From Chromatiaceae bacterium (GTDB lineage Bacteria; Pseudomonadota; Gammaproteobacteria; Chromatiales; Chromatiaceae), in NCBI GenBank assembly GCA_024235315.1, contig JACKMP010000002.1:186001-250000 (forward strand): 64,000 nucleotides of DNA, in the 5' to 3' direction. Under the pieces are notes generated by a model that was given only the letters and a program-made list of their open reading frames with translations, had not been told where the DNA came from and did no database searches. Both the position numbers and the translations under genes were made by a program. Positions 1 through 8,331 of this stretch are shown here, piece after piece (within the stretch, counting starts at the first letter, position 1; each line of letters begins with the position of its first letter).

Positions 1-318
1 ACCTTCGCGGACCAGATCCAATGCGCAGTTCAGTGCAGTCTGCCCTCCCATCGTGGGTAGCAGCGCATCGGGCTTTTCCTTTTCGATGATGCGGGCAACG
101 GTGCGCCAAGTAATCGGCTCGATATAAACGGCGTCGGCCATGTCCGGGTCGGTCATGATGGTGGCCGGGTTGGAGTTCACCAGGATGACGCGCAAACCCT
201 CTTCCTGCAGCGCCTTGCATGCCTGGGCTCCGGAGTAGTCGAACTCACAGGCCTGGCCGATCACGATCGGGCCGGCACCGATGATCAGGACGCTGTGGAT
301 GTCTGTTCTTTTTGGCAT
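1..318 (-). CDS. carB: Carbamoyl-phosphate synthase large subunit (N-terminal part)
   Basis: Partial gene: only the first 106 codons are inside the window, and the rest lies beyond base 1. The ATG at 318 gives MPKRTDIHSVLIIGAGPIVI, the usual CarB start, followed by the QACEFDYSGAQA stretch and VNSNPATIMTD of the first carboxyphosphate (biotin-carboxylase-like) domain. CarB makes carbamoyl phosphate from bicarbonate, ATP and the ammonia supplied by CarA, feeding pyrimidine and arginine synthesis. It follows carA on the same strand after a 75-base gap, so the two are probably one transcript. No clear Shine-Dalgarno is visible before the ATG. Confidence 0.97.
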   Translation of the reverse strand, partial: MPKRTDIHSVLIIGAGPIVIGQACEFDYSGAQACKALQEEGLRVILVNSNPATIMTDPDMADAVYIEPITWRTVARIIEKEKPDALLPTMGGQTALNCALDLVREG

Positions 319-393
319 GTTGTGTCAACCGCAGTCGGCGCAGGGCGCCGGAAATTCGAAAAATACTGACCGCTGAACCCGGCGCCCCGGCCG

Positions 394-1521
394 TCAGCGG
401 TTTTCCATCAGCTCGATGAAATGGTCGAACACGGGTGCCACGTCGTGCGGCCCCGGGCTTGCTTCGGGGTGGCCCTGAAAACTGAATGCCGGCCGGTCGG
501 TCCGATGGATGCCCTGCAGCGAACCGTCGAACAGTGATTTGTGGGTCGGTCGCAGGTTGCCCGGCAGGCTCTGCTCGTCGACCGCGAATCCGTGGTTCTG
601 ACTGGAAATCATCACAGTGCCGGCAGCCAGATCCTGCACCGGGTGGTTGGCGCCATGGTGTCCGAACTTCATCTTGATCGTCTTTGCGCCGGAGGCGAGA
701 CCGAGCAACTGGTGGCCCAGGCAGATGCCAAACGTCGGCATGCCGGTCTCGACGATGTCGCGGATCGCGTCAATGGCGTAGTCGCAAGGCTCGGGGTCGC
801 CTGGACCATTCGACAGGAACACCCCGTCCGGCGCCATCGCCAGCACCTCGGCAGCCGGGGTCTTCGCCGGGACGACGGTGATCCGGCAGCCGCGGTCCAC
901 CAGCATGCGCAGGATGTTGCGTTTGATCCCGTAGTCGTAGGCGACCACGTGAAAACGCGCCTGATCGGGATCATGGGCCTTGTGCCCGGCGCCCAGGTGC
1001 CAGGTACCTTCATTCCAGCTGTAGGTCTGCCCGGTGGTGACTTCCCGGGCCAGGTCCATGCCCTTGAGACCCGGAAATTCGCGTGCCAGCTCGAGCGCGC
1101 GACCCTCGTCAATGCCACCGGCCATGATGCAGCCGTTCTGCGCGCCCTTCTCACGCAGGATGCGGGTCAACCTTCGGGTGTCGATGTCGGCGATTGCGAC
1201 CACCCCGTGTTCCTGCAGATAGGTGTCCAGGGCCATCTCACTGCGGAAGTTGCTGACCACCAGGGGCAGGTCACGGATGACCAGCCCTGCGGCGTGGATC
1301 GCGGCGGATTCGGCGTCCTCGGCATTGATGCCGGTATTGCCGATGTGTGGATACGTCAGGGTCACGATCTGACGACTGTAAGACGGGTCGGTCAGGATTT
1401 CCTGGTAACCCGTCATCGCCGTGTTGAAGACAACCTCTCCGACTGTCTGCCCCTCGGCTCCGATGGATCTGCCGCGGAACACGCTGCCATCTTCGAGTAC
1501 TAAAATTGCCGATTTGGTCAT
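394..1521 (-). CDS. carA: Carbamoyl-phosphate synthase small (glutaminase) subunit
   Basis: 375 aa, close to the usual CarA length. The N-terminal domain starts like E. coli CarA (MTKSAILVLEDGSVFRGR) and contains the TDPSYSRQIVTLTYPHIGN block. The class I glutamine amidotransferase domain has the nucleophile Cys267 in GICLGHQ and the catalytic His351/Glu353 in FQGHPEASPGP. It hydrolyses glutamine and channels ammonia to CarB, encoded just downstream. The ATG start is fixed by family alignment, but there is no recognisable Shine-Dalgarno. An out-of-frame ORF beginning at 1612 runs through the start, so translation may depend on the leader. Confidence 0.98.
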   Translation of the reverse strand: MTKSAILVLEDGSVFRGRSIGAEGQTVGEVVFNTAMTGYQEILTDPSYSRQIVTLTYPHIGNTGINAEDAESAAIHAAGLVIRDLPLVVSNFRSEMALDTYLQEHGVVAIADIDTRRLTRILREKGAQNGCIMAGGIDEGRALELAREFPGLKGMDLAREVTTGQTYSWNEGTWHLGAGHKAHDPDQARFHVVAYDYGIKRNILRMLVDRGCRITVVPAKTPAAEVLAMAPDGVFLSNGPGDPEPCDYAIDAIRDIVETGMPTFGICLGHQLLGLASGAKTIKMKFGHHGANHPVQDLAAGTVMISSQNHGFAVDEQSLPGNLRPTHKSLFDGSLQGIHRTDRPAFSFQGHPEASPGPHDVAPVFDHFIELMENR

Positions 1522-1533
1522 TTGTACGCGCGC

Positions 1534-1558
1534 AAAAAGGCTGAAGAGAATTGCCTTC
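1534..1558 (-). promoter_or_regulatory. Terminator-like hairpin in carA leader (possible attenuator)
   Basis: Read on the minus strand, GAAGGC, an 11-nt loop and GCCTTT form a six-pair stem (last pair G-U) running straight into a U tract. It ends about 12 nt before the carA ATG. Position and shape suggest attenuation or start-site occlusion of carAB. The stem is short, so it could be fortuitous. Confidence 0.35.
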
Positions 1559-1625
1559 GGCTATCTCTACCAGTCGTTCGTTGAGTTGATTCGTGTGGAC
1601 CGGCAACGCCATGTTGCAGTGCGGT

Positions 1626-1655
1626 ATTTTACGCCCACCCGGGATTCGCTGTCCA
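1626..1655 (-). promoter_or_regulatory. Candidate sigma70 promoter of carAB
   Basis: On the minus strand a TGGACA -35 (1655-1650, five of six consensus bases) is followed after 18 bases by a TAAAAT -10 (1631-1626, five of six). Transcription would begin near 1619, leaving a leader of about 100 nt before carA. This is the best promoter-like pair in the region; a pattern call only. Confidence 0.5.
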
Positions 1656-1744
1656 CGTCCAGGGCGTCATTCTAACAGCCCGCGGAGCACAGGTCCGGCG
1701 AATCATCGGCTTCGTGTGTGCCGATTGACACCCGAGGCCCGATT

Positions 1745-1933
1745 TCATCCGCTCATACCCTGCCCATCGCGCATCAATACCGGCACCAGGCGACCCCGCA
1801 CCGCGCGCCACCCCTGCGCCTCGAGGTTCTTACTGAGCGCCTCGCGCAGTTCCTTCTCCGGCACCTCGACCGTGTTCGCATCCCCGGCCAGCTGTGCTGC
1901 CCCGGCCCTTGCCAGTGCACCCTTGAGATCCCT
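1745..1933 (-). pseudogene. Coding-like remnant B (C-terminal tail, no start codon)
   Basis: A minus-strand frame open from a TAA at 1934-1936 to a TGA at 1745-1747 (62 codons). It has strongly GC-biased third positions and a protein-like, helix-forming sequence that includes EVPEKELREALSKNLEAQGW and ends RLVPVLMRDGQGMSG. There is no usable start codon near its upstream end. It looks like the tail of a decayed gene in an otherwise gene-free gap (1522-2162). The family was not recognised, and it could still be a chance open frame. Confidence 0.35.
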
Positions 1934-1974
1934 TTAGCCGAAGTTCGACAGACCGGAGGCACCACCTCTATCGC

Positions 1975-2085
1975 TTAACCGCCCAATCTCTGCGGGATCG
2001 ACAGGCCCTGTTTGCTCGCCGCCTCGCCAAGGGACCCCGCCGCCTTGCGAGTGGTTATTTGACGGGCGTTAAGGACGGTGTGATT
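1975..2085 (-). pseudogene. Coding-like remnant A (C-terminal tail)
   Basis: A second minus-strand frame ends at a TAA (1975-1977) with a protein-like tail containing RQITTRKAAGSLGEAASKQG and ending LSIPQRLGG. It stays open upstream into the 3' end of trxC without an identifiable start. It lies just upstream of remnant B in a different frame, so both may derive from one frameshifted gene or two small adjacent ones. Family not recognised. The rest of the gap shows no gene or RNA that I can support. Confidence 0.25.
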
Positions 2086-2162
2086 TGACCGAGAACCCGG
2101 GGCAGATTGAGCCCCTAATCGCCATCGCCTGGAGCGTGAAAGGAACCTGATTCCGAAGCGGC

Positions 2163-2600
2163 TCAGGCGCGCTGCTGCCGCGCCCAGGCAACGATGCCGG
2201 CGGCATCGAGCGCACCGGACATACGGCTGACCTCGCGGCCGCGCGCAAACAGGATCATCGTCGGGATACTACGGATATTGAACTGTGCAGCGATCGCCTG
2301 CTGCTCCTCCGTGTTGACCTTCAGCAGACGGTAACCGGGCTCCAGCTGCCGGGCGGCCTTTTCGAAAGCCGGGGCCATCATGCGGCAGGGCCCGCACCAG
2401 GGCGCCCAGAAGTCGACCAGCAGCGGGACATCACTGCGTGTCAGTTGGATCTGAAATTCGTTCGACCCGACCTCTGCCGGGTGACCGTCAAACAACACCG
2501 CTTTGCAGCGCCCGCATTTGCCACCGGCGCCCAGACGCTCGACCGGCACCCGGTTGACACCGCCACAATGCGCACAAACGACATGCCTGGATTCACTCAC
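2163..2600 (-). CDS. trxC: Thioredoxin 2 with N-terminal zinc motif (TrxC)
   Basis: 145 aa from a GTG start at 2600, which has a GGAG Shine-Dalgarno six bases upstream; the longer reading lacks family support. Two CXXC pairs (Cys9/Cys12 and Cys29/Cys32) form the zinc ribbon typical of TrxC. The thioredoxin fold follows with the WCGPC active site (Cys69/Cys72). It is a cytoplasmic disulfide reductase linked in other proteobacteria to oxidative stress. It is transcribed divergently from cnoX, another thioredoxin-fold protein, across 137 bases. Confidence 0.95.
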   Translation of the reverse strand: MSESRHVVCAHCGGVNRVPVERLGAGGKCGRCKAVLFDGHPAEVGSNEFQIQLTRSDVPLLVDFWAPWCGPCRMMAPAFEKAARQLEPGYRLLKVNTEEQQAIAAQFNIRSIPTMILFARGREVSRMSGALDAAGIVAWARQQRA

Positions 2601-2737
2601 GATTTTCTCCGCCTGAACTGCAGCCAACACGCAGATGTGGGCGCCATGACTGTAAATCAAGTGCAGCGCGGGCCTTGCAATTGTCGCCCCTGGCCCGCAC
2701 CTTCGCGCGATTGCCATTACCCGGGAGCACCCCATTC

Positions 2738-3598
2738 ATGACCGACTCACCGTTCGTCTTCGACGTCGATCAGAGCAACTACGAGCAGATCGTGCTGCAA
2801 GGCTCGCACCGGGTGCCGGTGCTGGTCGACTTCTGGGCCACCTGGTGCCAGCCCTGCCAGTTGCTGATGCCGATACTCGCGAAGCTGGCCGACGAGTTTC
2901 AGGGCCGCTTCATCCTCGCGAAGATCAATACCGAGGAGCAGCAGGCGATCGCCGCCCAGTTCGGCATCCGCAGCATCCCCACGGTGAAGCTGTTCAGAAA
3001 CGGCGCGCCGGTGGATGAGTTCATGGGCGCCCTGCCAGAGGCGCAGATCCGCGACTTCCTGGAAAAGCACCTGCCGCGGCCCTCCGATGGTGCCGTGGCG
3101 CAGGCAGAGCAGTGCCTGTTGGCCGGTGATGCGCCGGGGGCACTTGGGCTCCTGGCCGACGCCGCGGCAGCAGACCCCGGCAATCCGCGCATCATCCTGA
3201 TGATGGCGCAGGTGCACGCCGCAGCCGGCGATATCACCGCGGCCGAGCAGGCGCTCGACTCACTGCCTGCCGCGGAGCAGGACAAGCCGGAGACCAGGCA
3301 GCTGCGTGGCCAACTGTTCTTTGACCGGATCGCGCTCGATGCCGAACCACCGGAGATTCTGAGCAGACGCCTGGAAGAGACACCGAACGACAGCGCTGCG
3401 CGTTACCAACTCGCCGCGCACAAGGTGATGGCCAACAACATCGAGCCGGCGCTCGAAGACCTGCTGCAGATCATGCAAAACGACCGCAAGTTTGGTGACG
3501 ACGCAGCGCGCAATGCCCTGCTGCGGCTGTTCGACATGCTGGGCGACGACCCGGCGATCCGCCGTTACCGCGCACGCATGTTCACACTGCTGCACTGA
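2738..3598 (+). CDS. cnoX: Thioredoxin-TPR co-chaperone CnoX (YbbN family)
   Basis: 286 aa from the ATG at 2738. It has an N-terminal thioredoxin fold (about residues 5-110) and a C-terminal YbbN-type TPR region (about 115-286). The active-site motif is WATWCQPC with both cysteines (Cys37, Cys40), so it is probably redox-active, unlike the E. coli protein, which lacks the first Cys. Members of the family hold client proteins and hand them to GroEL or DnaK. A GGGAG motif lies about 11 bases before the ATG. It converges with trmO with only 4 bases between the two stops. Confidence 0.93.
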   Translation: MTDSPFVFDVDQSNYEQIVLQGSHRVPVLVDFWATWCQPCQLLMPILAKLADEFQGRFILAKINTEEQQAIAAQFGIRSIPTVKLFRNGAPVDEFMGALPEAQIRDFLEKHLPRPSDGAVAQAEQCLLAGDAPGALGLLADAAAADPGNPRIILMMAQVHAAAGDITAAEQALDSLPAAEQDKPETRQLRGQLFFDRIALDAEPPEILSRRLEETPNDSAARYQLAAHKVMANNIEPALEDLLQIMQNDRKFGDDAARNALLRLFDMLGDDPAIRRYRARMFTLLH

Positions 3599-3602
3599 CC
3601 GC

Positions 3603-4322
3603 TCAATCGGGGTCGATGGGGTCGAGGTCCAGCACCTGCAGCCCCGCCTCACCGACCACCCAGCGCACGTTACGGCCGGCCAGACGCACGCCGTAGACGC
3701 GGTCCGGCTCAGCACCACGACGGTATGCCGGTCGCGGGTCGAGGGCGAGGACACCGCTGATCAGCGAGCGTAGCGATGCGCCATCATCGATCTGCGCCAG
3801 CGTGGCCTCGGCCCGGGCTGAGAATGTCACCGGCAACGGCGACACCGGTGCGGCAGGCGCGAATCCACCGACGGCGTCCGCGATCGCGTCGGCATAGGGC
3901 AGATACGGCTTGATATCGAGGATCGGCGTGCCATCGAGCAGGTCGACTCCGGATACACGCAGACGCGGTGGCGGACCGCTCACGACTTCGATCAGGCGTA
4001 CCGCGGACAGGCCGAGAAAATTGGGGCGGAACGGCGAGCGACTCGCCCACACGCCGACCTCCCGGTTGCCGCCAAGACGCGGCGGACGAACCTTGGCGCG
4101 CCACCCCTGGCCGACACAGCGGTCGAACACGAAGGTCAGCCAGATATGGGAGAACCCCCGCAGTCCCTGCAGCATCGCCGAGTCGTCGAAAGGTGGGAGA
4201 AAGACGACTTCTCCAGTCGCCGCGGGGACCAGGCCCGACTGGCGCGGGACTGCGAATTTTTCCTCGAACGGCGAGCGCATGACCGCGATCGGTTCGAAGC
4301 GGATATCCTGGCTTGTCTCCAT
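3603..4322 (-). CDS. trmO: tRNA (N6-threonylcarbamoyl-A37)-N6-methyltransferase TrmO (TsaA/YaeB)
   Basis: 239 aa from the ATG at 4322. The N-terminal TsaA domain shows the family blocks ATGEVVFLPPFDDSAMLQGL, RPPRLGGNREVGVWASRSPF, RPNFLGLS and LLDGTPILDIKPYLPYAD, followed by the family's C-terminal extension. It uses SAM to methylate t6A at position 37 of a subset of tRNAs. The 43 codons upstream of this ATG look non-coding. No operon partner is evident. Confidence 0.93.
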   Translation of the reverse strand: METSQDIRFEPIAVMRSPFEEKFAVPRQSGLVPAATGEVVFLPPFDDSAMLQGLRGFSHIWLTFVFDRCVGQGWRAKVRPPRLGGNREVGVWASRSPFRPNFLGLSAVRLIEVVSGPPPRLRVSGVDLLDGTPILDIKPYLPYADAIADAVGGFAPAAPVSPLPVTFSARAEATLAQIDDGASLRSLISGVLALDPRPAYRRGAEPDRVYGVRLAGRNVRWVVGEAGLQVLDLDPIDPD

Positions 4323-4510
4323 AGTCGAGCTCGTTGGCGCCCCCGGGATCCCCGGCGCTCCGGTCAGTTGGTGGGTGGAAGAATTAACGCAGATCCGCGT
4401 GCCTGGCTGGGGTATCTTGCTCCCCTGGCATCGACCGGCGAATTTGCGCAAGTGTGCCCTAAAGCTACGGTCGATTCAGTCGCTATCGCCCTGAATCAGG
4501 AGGTTTCACC

Positions 4511-4576
4511 ATGCCCAGGGCACAGACGCCGCCGGCCAGTTCACGACCCTCGTCCGGTTTCGCGCCCAACACCTGA
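4511..4576 (+). CDS. Short leader ORF coupled to the GGDEF-EAL gene
   Basis: A 21-codon ORF starts at an ATG (4511) placed six bases after a consensus AGGAGG, the best ribosome-binding site in the area. Its TGA (4574-4576) overlaps the ATG of the downstream c-di-GMP gene by one base. The peptide is rich in Pro, Ser and Ala. The arrangement implies translational coupling, because the large gene has no Shine-Dalgarno of its own. The peptide itself may have no function. Confidence 0.5.
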   Translation: MPRAQTPPASSRPSSGFAPNT

Positions 4577-6675
4577 TGCTGCCGACGCTGCGCAAACCTC
4601 TGGTGCTTTTCCTGCTTGTCCTGTCCGGCCAGACGCTGACCCTGCTCGTTACCGGTGGACTTGCCACGCTGACCGCTGTAAATCTCGCGTTGCTCACCTC
4701 GGTCGCTGCCCTTGTCGCGTGGACCTGGGATTTCGCCGTGCAACGCCCGGTGCGACAGGGCCTGGGGCGCCTGGAGCGGCGGATGCGCCGACTGTCGACG
4801 CGCGGCAGCGAGCCCGCCGGGCAGAATGAACGGCCGGCGCGTGACGCCGACACCTCCAGGCTGGACAAACTGTTGATCACCCGTCAGAAGCGCATCGCTG
4901 CCTACACACGCCGCCTGCGTCGTGAACTGGAGCGACTCAAGGCTATCTACCGTCAGTCGCACGATGCAGTCCTGATCTTCGAGCCACAGGATGGCCGCCT
5001 GGTCGATTGCAATCCACGGGCCGAACAATTCCTGCGTATGGATCGTTCGCAACTGCTTGGCATCAACCTGATCACTCTGCACGACGAAGACGAGGCCTAT
5101 CTGCGCGGCCTGATCGATGACGTGATGGACCAGCCGCTGGGCCGCTCGATCCGCATCAACTACCGCGCAGGAGACGGCCGCATCGTCCCGGCCGAGACCT
5201 CGGTGTCGCGGATCCAGCTCGATACCGGAAACCTTCTGCTGTGCATCGCGCGTGACGTAAGCGAGCGAGAGGATGCCGCGCAGCGTATCCAGCATCTTGC
5301 CTATCACGACACACTGACAAATCTGCCCAACCGCACCCTGTTGACCGACCGCGTCAGTCGCGCCCTGGTACGTGCACGCCGTACCGGGCAGATCGGTGCA
5401 TTGCTGTTCCTCGACCTGGACAAGTTCAAGCGCATCAACGACTCGCTGGGGCATTCGATCGGCGACCAACTGCTCAAAGAACTGGCGGGCCGTCTGCGCC
5501 ACGCCCTGCGTGAAGAGGACACTGTGGCACGCCTCGGTGGCGACGAGTTCGTCGTGCTGCTCGAGGGACTCGGTCAACGCCAGGACCGTGCGGTCGAGAA
5601 GGCGATGGAGATCGCCGGCAAGCTGCGCGGACTGTTTGCCGACGAATACCGGCTGGATGGTCACGAGTTGTATGTCACCGCCAGCATAGGCCTGGTCACC
5701 TTTCCACACGACGGTGATACCGTCGACACCTTGCTGCGTCATGCAGATACCGCGATGTACCACGCGAAAGGCGCCGGACGTGACGGGACGCGCGTGTTCG
5801 AACGCCGCATGGACGAGGTCGCGACCTCGCGCCTGCGCATCGAAAACGAACTCCGCAACGGGCTGCGTGAGCACCAGTTCGAACTCTATCTGCAACCGGT
5901 GCTGACGATCCGCGACGGCCATATCCTGGGCGCCGAGGTGCTATTGCGCTGGCAACACCCGACCCAGGGCCTGATCTCGCCGACCGAGTTCCTGCCCTAT
6001 ATCGAGAACTGCGCTTTGATGCTCAAGCTCGACGACTGGGTACTGCTGGAATCGTGCCGATTGCTCGCGGGGATCCAAAGCGACCGCGAGGTGGCGACTC
6101 CCGATTGCCTGGCGGTGAACATCAGTCACCAGCAGTTCCATCAACCGGAATTCGTACAACGTGTGCAGCAGATCCTGTCCGACACCGGCGCCGACCCGAA
6201 GCGCCTGCAGTTCGAGATCACCGAGACCATCCTGATCAAGGACGCGAAAGATTCGATCGATCGGATGAACGCCCTGAAGCAGATGGGCATCCGTTTCGCG
6301 ATTGATGATTTCGGCACCGGCTATTCATCACTGGCCGACCTGCGCCGGCTACCGATCGATACAATCAAGATTGACCGATCGTTCGTCCGCGACCTCGGCA
6401 CCGACCCCAATGATGCGGCGATCGTGCGTGCGATCCTATCGATGGCGCAGCATATCGGGCTCAAGGTGATCGCCGAGGGCGTCGAGACCCGGGAACAGCT
6501 CATGTTCCTGCGCGAGGCCGGGTGCACTTACTACCAGGGATATCTCGGCCGTCCGCCCATGTCGTGCGAGACCTTCCGCGAAGAACTGCGCTTCAGCGCC
6601 GATCTCTATGCTCAGATCGACATGCCGCCGCCGACCGAGGGCCGCAACAAGCTGCACATGGCGCTGGAAAAATAG
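4576..6675 (+). CDS. Membrane-anchored PAS-GGDEF-EAL c-di-GMP protein
   Basis: 699 aa. Two closely spaced membrane segments (about 8-28 and 32-52), a basic linker, PAS (about 120-230), GGDEF (about 235-410) and EAL (about 420-665). The cyclase motif GGDEF (321-325) is intact, with an RxxD inhibitory site exactly five residues upstream (312-315). The EAL domain has the signature as EVLLR (454), Glu549, DDFGTG (577-582), Lys598 and Glu634, so phosphodiesterase activity is plausible. Both activities look possible; the net direction cannot be read from sequence. It stands alone, preceded by the coupled leader ORF. Confidence 0.93.
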   Translation: MLPTLRKPLVLFLLVLSGQTLTLLVTGGLATLTAVNLALLTSVAALVAWTWDFAVQRPVRQGLGRLERRMRRLSTRGSEPAGQNERPARDADTSRLDKLLITRQKRIAAYTRRLRRELERLKAIYRQSHDAVLIFEPQDGRLVDCNPRAEQFLRMDRSQLLGINLITLHDEDEAYLRGLIDDVMDQPLGRSIRINYRAGDGRIVPAETSVSRIQLDTGNLLLCIARDVSEREDAAQRIQHLAYHDTLTNLPNRTLLTDRVSRALVRARRTGQIGALLFLDLDKFKRINDSLGHSIGDQLLKELAGRLRHALREEDTVARLGGDEFVVLLEGLGQRQDRAVEKAMEIAGKLRGLFADEYRLDGHELYVTASIGLVTFPHDGDTVDTLLRHADTAMYHAKGAGRDGTRVFERRMDEVATSRLRIENELRNGLREHQFELYLQPVLTIRDGHILGAEVLLRWQHPTQGLISPTEFLPYIENCALMLKLDDWVLLESCRLLAGIQSDREVATPDCLAVNISHQQFHQPEFVQRVQQILSDTGADPKRLQFEITETILIKDAKDSIDRMNALKQMGIRFAIDDFGTGYSSLADLRRLPIDTIKIDRSFVRDLGTDPNDAAIVRAILSMAQHIGLKVIAEGVETREQLMFLREAGCTYYQGYLGRPPMSCETFREELRFSADLYAQIDMPPPTEGRNKLHMALEK

Positions 6676-6775
6676 GCGTACGACGCAGCGAATCCATGCA
6701 ATGGCTTTTGCAGGCGCTGCCGGTCGGTGAAAAAAGGTGGGGAGTGTGCAGCGATGGCCGGCACACAGATGCGGA

Positions 6776-6976
6776 CTAGAGTTCGCCAGCGTTGAGCAAC
6801 TCGCGACGCATTCCCAGTTGCTGCTCGTAGAACCGGATCATCGCGTTTTCGTAACCACAATCACCGTCCGGCCCCAGTTGCTGGAGACGTTTCTCGATGG
6901 TTGCGATCTCTTCGCGCAGGCGCCCTGGACTGGCGGCAACACGGTTGGCCCGATGGCGTGGACGACACTTCTGCAT
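6776..6976 (-). CDS. Small coiled-coil-like protein of unknown function
   Basis: 66 aa. The ATG at 6976 has an AAGGA motif eight bases upstream. After a basic N-terminus there is a heptad-like helical stretch (REEIATIEKRLQQLGPDG) and a second helix ending ELLNAGEL. The composition is protein-like and the ribosome-binding site is good, so it is probably real. A TATAAC -10-like hexamer lies on the minus strand at 7020-7015. It follows the antiporter gene on the same strand. No family recognised. Confidence 0.6.
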   Translation of the reverse strand: MQKCRPRHRANRVAASPGRLREEIATIEKRLQQLGPDGDCGYENAMIRFYEQQLGMRRELLNAGEL

Positions 6977-7059
6977 GTTCTTATTTCCTTTATGTTTCCG
7001 CCCTAAGTCTAGACGTTATAAATGAAACTTGCATGACAGAAGTGAAATTCGGCCGCCAC

Positions 7060-8229
7060 TCAATCGCGCCTCAGGGCATCGCTGACGGCGATCGGCGTGG
7101 GGAAACGCAGCACCACGAGGTACGACGAGACAAGGAAAGTCAGCAGGGTCGACAACTGGATCAGGTAAGAGGCCTCGGCGCCGATCACCCCGGTCTCCAG
7201 CGCCAACACCGCCAACAGCAACGAGAACTCGCTCATCTGGCCCAGACGGTAACCCACCTCGTGGGAACGCTTTTCCGACTCTCCGGTACGTAGCAGCAAC
7301 CAGCGGAACACTACAGGCTTCAACAGCATCATAGCCGTGGCCAGGAGCACCGCCGGGAGGATGACCTTGTCGATCACACTGATGTCGAACCCGGCCCCCA
7401 GGGAAAAGAAAAACAACACCAGAAAGAAATCGCGCAGCGGCTTGAGACTCTCGGCGATGAACATGGCGATCGGGCTGGAGGCCAGGACCACGCCGGCGAT
7501 GAAGGCACCGATCTCAGCCGACAGACCCAGCAGAACCGCCAGCTCCGCCATGCCAAGACACCAGCCGATCGTCACCAGGAAGATGTATTCCTGGATCTTG
7601 TCGAACTTGCGGATCAAGCGAATCAGGACATAACGCTCGACCATCCAGGCGAATCCGATCAGCGCAGGCAGGGCGACGAACAGTCTCGCAATATCCGCAA
7701 TCTGCATGCCACCGTGCGCACTCCCCTGCACCACCAGCAGCAGCACGATGGCGAGGAGATCCTGCATCAGCAGGATGCTGATGATCACCTCGCCGGTGCG
7801 CTGGTGGTGCAGCATGGTGGTCGGCAACAGCTTGAGACCGACGATGGTGCTCGAAAACGTCGCAGCGCCACCGACCAGCAGCGCCTCCATCGCGGTGAAC
7901 CCGAATGCCGTCGACACCAGGTAGCCGACAGCGAAAAACGCGAGTGAACTGAGCAGCGTGACCTGCGTGGTCTTGCGCACCATGCGCACCAGTTCCTGTG
8001 GCTGCAGATTCAGCCCCAGCAGGAACAACAGGAACATGATGCCAAATTCGGAGATGCTGCGGATCAGTTCCGGATCAGACACCAACCCCAGTGCGGAGGG
8101 GCCGAACAGGGCACCGAGAACGATGTAGGCGACCAGCAGCGACTGGCGTGCGAACAGCGCGATCGTGGCGAATACCGCAGCGCCGGTGAAGACGAGAAAG
8201 ATGGTAAAGACAATCGGATCTTGATGCAT
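7060..8229 (-). CDS. CPA2-family monovalent cation:proton antiporter (KefB-like, no RCK domain)
   Basis: 389 aa from the ATG at 8229, chosen because family members begin just before the first helix; a start ten codons earlier is also possible. About 12 hydrophobic helices are visible. Typical Na+/H+ exchanger blocks include GYLVSTAFGFTAMEALLVGG, AATFSSTIVGLKLL, EIGAFIAGVVLASSP and FFFSLGAGFD. It ends soon after the membrane domain, without the cytoplasmic TrkA-N/RCK domain of KefB or KefC. Role in K+/Na+ and pH homeostasis inferred from family; substrate not determinable. Confidence 0.9.
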   Translation of the reverse strand: MHQDPIVFTIFLVFTGAAVFATIALFARQSLLVAYIVLGALFGPSALGLVSDPELIRSISEFGIMFLLFLLGLNLQPQELVRMVRKTTQVTLLSSLAFFAVGYLVSTAFGFTAMEALLVGGAATFSSTIVGLKLLPTTMLHHQRTGEVIISILLMQDLLAIVLLLVVQGSAHGGMQIADIARLFVALPALIGFAWMVERYVLIRLIRKFDKIQEYIFLVTIGWCLGMAELAVLLGLSAEIGAFIAGVVLASSPIAMFIAESLKPLRDFFLVLFFFSLGAGFDISVIDKVILPAVLLATAMMLLKPVVFRWLLLRTGESEKRSHEVGYRLGQMSEFSLLLAVLALETGVIGAEASYLIQLSTLLTFLVSSYLVVLRFPTPIAVSDALRRD

Positions 8230-8280
8230 CGCCGGATCGGATCGCGTTGCGCATGGCATTGCACGATAACAACGGTGCAG

Positions 8281-8309
8281 AAAAAAAACACCCGCCGGAC
8301 AGCGGGTGT
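8281..8309 (-). terminator. Rho-independent terminator after the small secreted protein gene
   Basis: On the minus strand ACACCCGC, a 6-nt loop and GCGGGTGT form an eight-pair perfect stem, followed at once by a run of eight T. It lies 22 bases past the stop of the 8332-8601 gene and ends that transcript before the antiporter gene. Confidence 0.9.
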
Positions 8310-8331
8310 CACCCGATCAAGAGTCAGGACG

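Noticed and set aside
1593..1978. Plus-strand open frames in the carA-trxC gap
   Set aside because: They are antisense to the more coding-like minus frames, lack ribosome-binding sites and have shadow-like composition.
4483..5922. 479-codon minus-strand open frame
   Set aside because: Antisense to the PAS-GGDEF-EAL gene; composition typical of a shadow frame.
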